This document shows positions 54,562 to 61,279 of a stretch of 64,000 nucleotides of DNA, in pieces. The position numbers and the translations under genes were made by a program. The stretch is from positions 4,112,501-4,176,500 of the forward strand of contig NC_010162.1 in assembly GCF_000067165.1 (NCBI RefSeq), in the 5' to 3' direction. Position 1 is the first letter of the stretch, and each line of letters opens with the position of its first letter. The stretch comes from Sorangium cellulosum So ce56. GTDB taxonomy: Bacteria; Myxococcota_A; Polyangia; Polyangiales; Polyangiaceae. The notes under the pieces were generated by a model, which was not told where the DNA came from, made no database searches, and saw only the letters and a list, made by a program, of their open reading frames with translations.

Positions 54562-54647
54562 CCTGTGAGCGTTCACAGGTTTATAAATACACGAGTACAG
54601 TACGTTCGTTAACACCGTTGACGAAGTTTGCTTTGCGCTGGTAGAGT
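54562..54647 (+). promoter_or_regulatory. Palindrome and sigma-70-like promoter candidate
   Basis: Perfect CCTGTGA-GCGT-TCACAGG (54562-54579) with CRP-like TGTGA/TCACA halves, although the spacing is four, not six. About 40 bases on, TTGACG (54618-54623) and TAGAGT (54642-54647) are 18 bases apart, a plausible -35/-10. The whole lies in an AT-rich block (54580-54630) before the tyrosinase-like gene. Confidence 0.5.
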
Positions 54648-54723
54648 GGTGTTACCTGCCCGAGGTGAGGCGGGTTGCGCCTGACGGACTGAGCCTAACG
54701 GCCTGAGAGCCTGAGAGAGCGAC

Positions 54724-56313
54724 ATGCGATTTATCGACCTGCACCAGGTGTCTGCGACCGACCTCCGTACATCCCGGCGGGGCCTGGCCACGCTCGCCGC
54801 GCTGGCCGCGTTGTTGCTCAGCGCGTGCGCCGGCGACGATGGCAACTCGTTGAGCGGCGCGTCGGAGGGCGGCGCGGGAGGACCCGACGCGACGGGCGGG
54901 ACGGGCGGCGCGGGCTCGCAATCGAGCGTGAACTCAGGCTCTGGCGCGGGCACCGGCGCGGGCTCGCAGGCGAGCACGGGCGCGGATTCGGGCTCGAGCT
55001 CGGCCTCGGGCTCCGGAGGCGCGGGTGTCGGCGGCGGTCCGGACGACCATCCTGCGTACGACCACTGCGTGAGCGGGTACATGCCCCACCCGAGCGACTC
55101 GGATCCCAACATGAAGGATGGCCCGGCGGAGTTCTATCCGCCCGGCAACAACAGCCCGGACATCGTCGATACGACGGTGCAGCCCCAGGTCCTGGACTGG
55201 ATGTATGAAAACAGGTGGCAGGACGCTCACGTCGAGTGGCACGCGATCCGCGCCTGCAACTTCGGGGGCGCCGGAAGCAAGGTGGGCATCTGCAAATTCA
55301 AGCAGCTGGTCCCGAAGGATCAGAACTGTCAGTCCGCCGGCGACGGCTATCAGTTCCTTGTGTTTCACCGCCACATGATCCAGGCGTTGAAGCAGCTCTG
55401 GCCCAAGCATAGCGAGCAGTTCGAGGGCTTCACCAAGTTCCCGACCAAGGCGGAAGACGTGCCGCCCCAGTGGCGCTCCGCCTGGAAGAACTGGGACGCG
55501 GCCGCCCTCGAAGCCGGGAAGATCGGCGATGAGATCGACAAGCCCGAGAACCTCGCGAGGTTCAAGGACGAAGGCGAGCTCGGCTTCTGGCTTCAGTGCA
55601 ACGTGGGGCAGAAGCTGGCGGGGGCGACCAACATGCCGTGGGTGGGGCTCCACTTCGTGCTGCACGCCAAGTGGGCGCGGCCGGGCAACACGACGCACGG
55701 TGTGAACAACACCAACGCGAACATCGACAACTACATGTTCTGGAAGCTCCACGGCTGGATCGACAACGTGTGGGAGAAGTACCGGCGCGCCAAGGGGATG
55801 TTGCCGACCGATCAGAAGCTGAAGGACGATCTCGTCGCGCAGTGCCGCGAGATGGATACCGAGATCAAGATCATCAAGGAGAACCTGGACCCCGAGGATG
55901 TCAGGGATCCCAATGCGCCTTTGCCGGACGAGTCCGGATACTTCCACGAGAAGGTGCGGCCCATCTTCGAGAGCGCGACGAACCTGTGCAGCGGCTGCCA
56001 CGCCGAGTCGGGCCCCAACGCGGGGCTGTCGCTCGGTGGCCGACTCAGCTCCAGGGAGATCGTCGACGGTCTGGTCAACGTGGCCTCCCGCGGCGGTGGT
56101 CAGTTCAAGCTCGTCGTCCCGGGCGACCCCGACCACAGCTGGCTCTACCTCAAGGCCTCCGACAAGGCGGGGGCCGCGGGTTGCCAGCAGTCCTCCACGG
56201 CGCAGTGCATCTCGGGCGTGATGCCGCCCAGCACGGGGGGGCCGACGGTCAGCCCGGCGCAGCTGGAGATCCTGCGTAAATGGATCGCGGACGGCGCCCC
56301 GGGACCGACGTGA
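54724..56313 (+). CDS. Tyrosinase-like + cytochrome c domain lipoprotein
   Basis: 529 residues. Signal peptide with lipobox LSAC (C35), Gly/Ser linker to ~105, then a domain resembling a type-3 copper protein. Candidate CuA ligands: H169 and H173 (HVEWH) and H215 (FHRHM, with H217). CuB-like part: H310-x3-H314 (LHFVLHAKW) and H343-x3-D347 in MFWKLHGWIDNVW, the tyrosinase FWxxHxxxD pattern. After a helical hinge comes a heme site CSGCH (C422, C425, H426), with a tail MPPSTGGP-x-VSPAQLEILRKWIADGAP like planctomycete-type cytochrome c domains. A secreted monophenol/diphenol oxidase linked to its own heme is inferred; activity untested. Preceded by the promoter candidate and followed by a hairpin. 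Confidence 0.75.
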   Translation: MRFIDLHQVSATDLRTSRRGLATLAALAALLLSACAGDDGNSLSGASEGGAGGPDATGGTGGAGSQSSVNSGSGAGTGAGSQASTGADSGSSSASGSGGAGVGGGPDDHPAYDHCVSGYMPHPSDSDPNMKDGPAEFYPPGNNSPDIVDTTVQPQVLDWMYENRWQDAHVEWHAIRACNFGGAGSKVGICKFKQLVPKDQNCQSAGDGYQFLVFHRHMIQALKQLWPKHSEQFEGFTKFPTKAEDVPPQWRSAWKNWDAAALEAGKIGDEIDKPENLARFKDEGELGFWLQCNVGQKLAGATNMPWVGLHFVLHAKWARPGNTTHGVNNTNANIDNYMFWKLHGWIDNVWEKYRRAKGMLPTDQKLKDDLVAQCREMDTEIKIIKENLDPEDVRDPNAPLPDESGYFHEKVRPIFESATNLCSGCHAESGPNAGLSLGGRLSSREIVDGLVNVASRGGGQFKLVVPGDPDHSWLYLKASDKAGAAGCQQSSTAQCISGVMPPSTGGPTVSPAQLEILRKWIADGAPGPT

Positions 56314-56327
56314 TCCTGGCGAACGTT

Positions 56328-56360
56328 TGAGGTCGGCGGGAATCCGAGCTGCCGACCTCA
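56328..56360 (+). terminator. Terminator-like hairpin after tyrosinase-like gene
   Basis: TGAGGTCGGC (56328-56337) pairs perfectly with GCCGACCTCA (56351-56360) across a 13-base loop. No T-tract follows. It lies 15 bases after the stop codon. Confidence 0.45.
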
Positions 56361-56520
56361 CGATGTTCGGGGCTCGGGGGCGCTATCGGCGACCTCCTCC
56401 CCGCACCGCACCCGAAGCGTCAGAGCAGGCCCGGGGCGCTCCGCCTTCGTATATCGATCCCGTTGCTCGCCCCGTGGCATAGGCGTGAACCACGCTTCGC
56501 GTCGCGTTCCCCTACATCCT

Positions 56521-56707
56521 AACGTTTACGTTTACGTGGACGTGGTCGTGGTCGTTTACGGCTTACCGTTGACGACCACGACCACGTCCACGTCCACGAC
56601 CACGTAAACGTTCACGTCCACGTCCACGTAAACGTTCACGTCCACGTAAACGTTCACGTTCACGTTCACGTTCAGGTTCACGTAAACGTGAATGTTCACG
56701 TTGACGT
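56521..56707. repeat. Hexanucleotide (ACGTNN) array with long hairpin
   Basis: About 31 degenerate ACGTNN-phase hexamers (tttacgt, ggacgt, ttcacgt, gtccacgt). The first half folds back: 56534-56554 pairs perfectly over 21 bp with 56573-56593, tipped by ACGG-CTTA-CCGT. On the minus strand the array reads as alternating Val with Asn/Tyr/Asp, but this frame is not believed a gene. It fills the gap between two convergent lipoprotein genes. Confidence 0.9.
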
Positions 56708-56847
56708 GGGGGACCGACGGTGGGGGGAGCGGGCTTCGTGCCTTGAGCGTGATCGAACGAGCTTGGTTGCCGCCTGTGAGGCGCCCTGGGGCGAGCAGCT
56801 CGGCACTACCTTGCACGCAACCGGAGACGGACCTGGGCGAGGCCGTA

Positions 56848-58044
56848 CTAGGGTCCAGGCGGCGGGTAGGTCTCCTTCATCTCCTGGATCCAGCGCGAGA
56901 CCACCTCCACGCCCGTCTCGTCGACCTTGTGCGTCCCGATGCGCGGCATCTGCCCTTCGAAGCCGCGGAGCACCTGGCGGGCGACAAGCAAGCTGCGCGA
57001 CGGGTCCCCCGGCCGGATGTCGTACCAGTTGGCGGGGTCGGGGTTCGTGAGGCCCTCGTACTTCGCGTTTTCCGCGGGGCGCTTGTTGATGGCCGTCCGG
57101 GCGGCGTCCGTGGCCATCACTTCGCCGAGCTCGCTCGCCTCGAGCCGCAGGTACAGGCCCGTATCGTGGGCCGCCGCCTCGGGCAGGTCGTTGTGACAGC
57201 TCACGCCGCAGTTGGCGTGCAGGTAGCCGAGCGCCTGGCGCTCCACCTCGTTGCCAGGAATCGTGAGGGCGAGATTGCTCGCGTCCGCGATCACCCCGAG
57301 CTCGACCAGCGTCTCGGCCGAGAGCCCCTGGGCACCAGAGCCGAGCATCAGCGCGTCCCAGCCGAGGACGTAATCGGCGCGTCCGACGTGGCACTCCTGG
57401 CACTGATCGCGGTTCGGCACCGTGTGGCCGGTGCCGTAGAGATCGGTCACGCCGAAGTCGTTCTGCATCTGGATCGCCTGCTTCTCGTCCTCGGACCACA
57501 CATAGCTCGTGTACACCCAGCCGGCGGCCGTTTTGCGCAGGAGGCGAGTCTCCGCGAGGCGCTGCGCGCCGCCCGCGCCCGTCACGCTGAACTCCTTCCA
57601 GAACTGCGTCCCCTCGGGGTAGATGAACGCGTCCGGATTGCTCGTGTCCACCTGCTGCCCTTTCGGAATCGACACGAAGCGCCGCTTCTTGGCGCCGTCG
57701 CTCCAGAGCTCCACGGCAGGCTTGTACTCGAGCACACCGCACGCGATCTCGCGCTGATCGAAGTTCCCGTAGAGCCCCGTACAGCGCAGATCCACCGGCA
57801 GCACGCCGTCGAGCGGCGCAGCGCAGTCCACGTCGGTGGGCATCGCGAACTCTGCGCAGCTCGCGCCCCCAGCGCCGCCAGCGCCGCCTGCGCCGCTCGT
57901 CTGCGCGCCCGATCCGCCGCTGCCCACCGTGGCGCCCGACCCCCCTTCGCCCTCGGGCTGCGCCGGCCCGCCGCCCGAGCTGCATCCCGCCGCGAGCAGC
58001 AGCGCGCCGACGAGTGAACCGTTCCTCACGACATGAAAAAGCAT
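56848..58044 (-). CDS. Di-heme c-type cytochrome-like lipoprotein
   Basis: 398 residues. Signal peptide with lipobox AAGC, a Gly/Ser/Ala linker, then a fold like the SO2930/HNE_0200 cytochrome-like family: the LRCTGLYGNFDQREIACGVLEYKPAVELWSDGAKKRRFVSIPKG opening is characteristic, as is the ETRLLRKT-x-GWVYTSYVW block. Heme sites: CQECH (canonical) and CGVSCH, which has three residues between Cys (CX3CH), atypical. A later conserved MPRIGTHKVDE-x-GVEVVSRWIQEM could give an axial Met and a C-terminal helix. Likely outer-membrane electron carrier. It converges with the tyrosinase-like gene. Confidence 0.8.
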   Translation of the reverse strand: MLFHVVRNGSLVGALLLAAGCSSGGGPAQPEGEGGSGATVGSGGSGAQTSGAGGAGGAGGASCAEFAMPTDVDCAAPLDGVLPVDLRCTGLYGNFDQREIACGVLEYKPAVELWSDGAKKRRFVSIPKGQQVDTSNPDAFIYPEGTQFWKEFSVTGAGGAQRLAETRLLRKTAAGWVYTSYVWSEDEKQAIQMQNDFGVTDLYGTGHTVPNRDQCQECHVGRADYVLGWDALMLGSGAQGLSAETLVELGVIADASNLALTIPGNEVERQALGYLHANCGVSCHNDLPEAAAHDTGLYLRLEASELGEVMATDAARTAINKRPAENAKYEGLTNPDPANWYDIRPGDPSRSLLVARQVLRGFEGQMPRIGTHKVDETGVEVVSRWIQEMKETYPPPGP

Positions 58045-58632
58045 GCGCGCAGTCTGCCACAGGAGAGGAGCGCTTGGGAGCGTGGAGTCGCACCTTCTCC
58101 ATGCCGCATCGCGCATCGCCCCCGCGCCGCGCGCTTCATCCGGTCACCGGTCGTCTGCCTTCACAGGGATGTGAACGTCGATCAATCGACGATCGACCGG
58201 ACAGAAGCGGTGGGGCCGACAGAGCCCGATGAGGGCAGGGCGCCTTCTGAAAAAGGTGAACCTATCGAATGGTCCACCCTTGCTGTACTCCGCGCGTCCA
58301 GCGCCGGAGCGTTCACGGCTTGGACACCCGGCATCGCCTGTCCGCCGCGCTCTTGCGCCGCTCCGGCGCCATGCTCGCGCGGGCGCGGTGCGGCCTCGGC
58401 AGCAGGCGCTGCTGACCGCGTGCTCGTGACGCAGCACCTGGCGCGCGATGTCCGGCCGAAGCGCGTGGAAATGCCTGGCACGGCGCGTGCGATACGCCGA
58501 TGACGGCGCGCCTCAGCGCAGCGACCCGGCACGGAGGGCGCGGCGGCGCGCCGCCCGGGCCCGCGGCGGCGCGCCGCCCGGACCGTCACCCCGCCGAGCG
58601 CGCCCGAAAACAACCTTTCACGGAGCCGTCGC
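58045..58632. other. Divergent intergenic gap with palindromic direct repeat
   Basis: Between the di-heme lipoprotein gene (minus) and the methyltransferase gene (plus). No RNA gene or believable CDS; frames are GC-driven. It contains the 20-base direct repeat listed separately. Confidence 0.45.
58539..58581. repeat. Direct repeat of a palindromic 20-mer
   Basis: CGCGGCGGCGCGCCGCCCGG occurs at 58539-58558 and again at 58562-58581, three bases apart. Each copy contains the perfect palindrome GGCGGCGCGCCGCC. The pair lies 52 bases before the methyltransferase ATG, so it could be a repressor site. Confidence 0.65.
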
Positions 58633-59448
58633 ATGAGTGGTCTCAGTCTCGTCTTCGATACGCCCCAGCTTGCGCAGGACTACGAGCTGCGCAGCGCCGA
58701 TCGGCAGTTCCGCCATGGAAAGCGGCTGATCGCCGAGCTCGGCGTCCGCGCCGGCGATCACGTGCTCGACGTCGGCAGCGGCACCGGGCTGCTCGCGGAG
58801 CACGTGGCCGGCCTCGTCGGGCTGACCGGGAAGGTGCTCGGGATCGACCCGCTGCCGCTGCGCGTGGAGATCGCCCAGCAAAAGGCGAAGGCGAACCTCT
58901 CCTTCCAGGTCGGCAACGCCTACGCGCTCGACGGGCTCCCCTCCGGCAGCTTCGATGTCGTGTACCTCAACGCCGTCTTCCACTGGCTCCCCGAGAAGAC
59001 CGAGCCGCTGCGGCAGATCCACCGCCTGCTCAAGCCGGGGGGCCGGATCGGGCTCACCACGGGCGCGAAGGATCACCCGAACCGCCTGCAGGCCATCAAG
59101 CGGGAGGTGCTCTCGCGCGAGCCCTACGCGAGTTATCCGGAGTCCCGGGATGGGACGCCCCACTGGGTCACCGCCGTGGAGCTCGCCGGGCTGCTCGGGG
59201 GCGCCGGCTTCACCGTGCAGAAGATCGAGGCCCAGGAGAACGTGCACCATCAGCCGGACGGGCGCGCCGCCATCGCCTTCTCCCAGGCGAGCTCGTTCGG
59301 CAACTTCCTCGGCCACCTGCCCGAGTCGCTGCGCAGCCAGGCCATCGAGGACATCCAGCGCGAGCTCGAGGCCTTCCGGACACCCGAGGGCATCCGGCTC
59401 GAGGGGAAGCGGCTCTTCGCCATCGCACACAAACCGGCGTCGCACTGA
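58633..59448 (+). CDS. Class I SAM-dependent methyltransferase
   Basis: 271 residues. SAM motif I VLDVGSGTGLLAE, post-I GIDPLPLRVEIA, motif II region GSFDVVYLNAVFHWLPEK and LLKPGGRIGL. The head and general size are those of the UbiE/arsenite-type small-molecule class; the C-terminal domain (RTPEGIRLEGKRLFAIAHK) is not diagnostic. Substrate unknown. CGGAG precedes the ATG. It is followed 83 bases later by a TauD-family dioxygenase on the same strand; the pair probably modifies the same substrate. Confidence 0.88.
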   Translation: MSGLSLVFDTPQLAQDYELRSADRQFRHGKRLIAELGVRAGDHVLDVGSGTGLLAEHVAGLVGLTGKVLGIDPLPLRVEIAQQKAKANLSFQVGNAYALDGLPSGSFDVVYLNAVFHWLPEKTEPLRQIHRLLKPGGRIGLTTGAKDHPNRLQAIKREVLSREPYASYPESRDGTPHWVTAVELAGLLGGAGFTVQKIEAQENVHHQPDGRAAIAFSQASSFGNFLGHLPESLRSQAIEDIQRELEAFRTPEGIRLEGKRLFAIAHKPASH

Positions 59449-59531
59449 GCTGACAGGTCGATAGCCGACCACCGCACCGCGACGCCATCCCAGCACCCTT
59501 TTCGCTTTCTCTGCCACGAGGAGAACTCCGC

Positions 59532-60491
59532 ATGAGCGCTACACAGAACCAGAGCAACAACGTCCTCGAGATCGTCCCCGTCGCTGGCCGGATCGGCGCG
59601 GAGGTGCGCGGCGTGCGCCTCCGCGCCGATCTCGACGCCGCCACCGTGAGCGAGATCCGGAAAGCCTGGCTGCGACACAAGGTCATCTTCTTCAGGGGCC
59701 AGCACCACCTCGACGACGCCTCGCAGGAAGCGCTCACCACGCTGTTCGGCGCCAAGCCCGTCGCGCACCCGACGGTGCCCGTGGTCAATGGCACCGATTA
59801 CATCCATGAGCTCGACTCGCGGGAGGGCGGGCGCGCGAACTCCTGGCACACCGACGTCACGTTCGTGGACGCCTACCCGAGGGCCTCGATCCTCCGGGCG
59901 CTCGTGATCCCGGCGTACGGTGGCGACACCGTCTGGGCCAACACGGTCGCTGCGTACCAGGATCTGCCGCCCGCGCTGCGCGCGCTCGCGGACACGCTGT
60001 GGGCGGTCCACAGCAACGAGTACGACTACCAGGCGCGGAAGCCGAACTCGTCGGCGGACGACGTGCGGCGCTATCAGGAAGTGTTCACGTCGACCGTGTA
60101 CGAGACCGAGCACCCCGTCGTGCGCGTCCACCCGGAGACCGGGGAGCGGTCGCTCGTGCTCGGCCACTTCGTCAAGCGGCTGCTCGGCGTCTCGTCCCAC
60201 GACTCGGCGCACCTCTTCCAGGTGCTCCAGGAGCACGTCACGCGCCTCGAGAACACCGTCCGCTGGCGCTGGGCCGCGGGCGACGTGGCGATCTGGGACA
60301 ACCGCGCCACGCAGCACTACGCGATCAACGACTACGGCGATCAAGTCCGCGTGGTGCGCCGCGTGACGGTGGACGGGGACGCGCCCGTCAGCATCGACGG
60401 CCGGCGCAGCGTCACCCGCAAGAAGGCGCCGCGCGCCGCCGCCGCGAGGAGCGAGAGCGCCGGGGTCGCCGTGGCCACGGCGACCGCGTAG
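59532..60491 (+). CDS. TauD/TfdA-family Fe(II)/2-oxoglutarate dioxygenase
   Basis: 319 residues, including a ~30-residue C-terminal Ala/Arg tail. Facial triad: H106 and D108 in SWHTDVTF and distal H262 in WDNRATQHYAIND; the 2-oxoglutarate-binding Arg is in VRVVRRVTVDGD. It is of the alpha-ketoglutarate-dependent taurine/2,4-D dioxygenase group, which hydroxylates sulfonates or other small molecules. The residues after the triad are like taurine dioxygenases, but the substrate is not determined. SD GAGGAG before the ATG. Neighbours are a methyltransferase and cytochrome c on the same strand. Confidence 0.93.
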   Translation: MSATQNQSNNVLEIVPVAGRIGAEVRGVRLRADLDAATVSEIRKAWLRHKVIFFRGQHHLDDASQEALTTLFGAKPVAHPTVPVVNGTDYIHELDSREGGRANSWHTDVTFVDAYPRASILRALVIPAYGGDTVWANTVAAYQDLPPALRALADTLWAVHSNEYDYQARKPNSSADDVRRYQEVFTSTVYETEHPVVRVHPETGERSLVLGHFVKRLLGVSSHDSAHLFQVLQEHVTRLENTVRWRWAAGDVAIWDNRATQHYAINDYGDQVRVVRRVTVDGDAPVSIDGRRSVTRKKAPRAAAARSESAGVAVATATA

Positions 60492-60580
60492 TCGCGTCGA
60501 GCCGAGGCGCGTCCGCGGGCGTCAGGGGATCCTTGACGGCCGCGGACGTGTGCGCTTCACCTGCGGCGGAGGAGCACCCC

Positions 60581-61156
60581 GTGGGTCCAACAAGCAAGCG
60601 CGACAACGCTCGAGACGGAGCGCAGAGCACGGCGCACGTCGTGGTGATCATGCTGATCGTGGCCTTCGGCGTGCTCGCGCTGCCGTGGATGGTCCTCCGG
60701 AAGCTGGACGCCCGGACGCCGACGGGCGGCGTGGCGGCCTCCGGCGTCCCGGCCGAGGACCTCGCCCAGGGCGGCAAGATCTATTATCGCTCGTGCGCCA
60801 ACTGTCACCAGGCCAGGGGCGAGGGGAAGCCCGGACGCTATCCGCCCCTCACCGGCTCCTCATGGCTGCTCGAGGACAAGGAGACGCCGATCCGGATCAC
60901 GCTGCTCGGCGCCGCCGGCCCGATGGAGGTGAACGGCGCGCTCTACAACGACGTGATGCCCAACCTGGGCGTCACGCTGTCGGACGAGGACGTCGCGCTG
61001 GTGCTCACCTACGTCCGGTCGAGCTGGGGGAACAGCGCGCCCGCCATCACGCGGGACGAGGTCGCGAAGGTGCGCGCCTCGCTGGGAGACCGGATGGAGC
61101 CGTGGGCCGGCGGCGCGGCGCTGTCGGCGGCGCGGGAGACGCGCGTCCTGCCCTGA
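60581..61156 (+). CDS. Membrane-anchored cytochrome c
   Basis: 191 residues from GTG 60581, with GGAGGAG seven bases upstream. One transmembrane segment (about 19-38, VVVIMLIVAFGVLALPWMVL) with the rest periplasmic. Heme motif C72-x2-C75-H76 (CANCH), and the likely axial Met in NDVMPNLG, with LSDEDVALVLTYVRSSWGN closing the fold. The style is of cbb3-type/CcoP-like or alcohol-dehydrogenase cytochrome c domains. It may transfer electrons for the neighbour dioxygenase region or be independent. Confidence 0.9.
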   Translation: MGPTSKRDNARDGAQSTAHVVVIMLIVAFGVLALPWMVLRKLDARTPTGGVAASGVPAEDLAQGGKIYYRSCANCHQARGEGKPGRYPPLTGSSWLLEDKETPIRITLLGAAGPMEVNGALYNDVMPNLGVTLSDEDVALVLTYVRSSWGNSAPAITRDEVAKVRASLGDRMEPWAGGAALSAARETRVLP

Positions 61157-61172
61157 GGCGCGCAGGCGAGTT

Positions 61173-61276
61173 GGGCCGGCCGCCGCGGCGGCGCTTCCAG
61201 GCGAGAGGGGCCGGCCGCCGCGGCGGCGCTTCCAAGCGGGGCCGGCCGCCGCGGTGGCGCTTCCAGGCGAGAGGGG
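61173..61276. repeat. Three direct copies of a ~31-34 base GC-rich unit
   Basis: Copies begin at about 61173, 61207 and 61238; the core is GGCCGGCCGCCGCGGCGGCG followed by CTTCCA. The third copy has one T change. It sits between the convergent cytochrome c and membrane-protein genes and forms strong GC hairpins. Confidence 0.85.
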
Positions 61277-61279
61277 CGG

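Larger units (their letters stand above)
56314..56847. other. Convergent gap, mostly repeats
   Basis: Gap between the tyrosinase-like gene and the di-heme lipoprotein. It holds a terminator-like hairpin and the hexanucleotide array, which together occupy almost half of it. The rest is GC-rich without a gene. Confidence 0.5.

Noticed and set aside
56556..56816. Minus-strand 86-codon frame with alternating Val/Asn/Tyr/Asp
   Set aside because: Product of the hexanucleotide array; no ribosome site and the hairpin crosses the frame.
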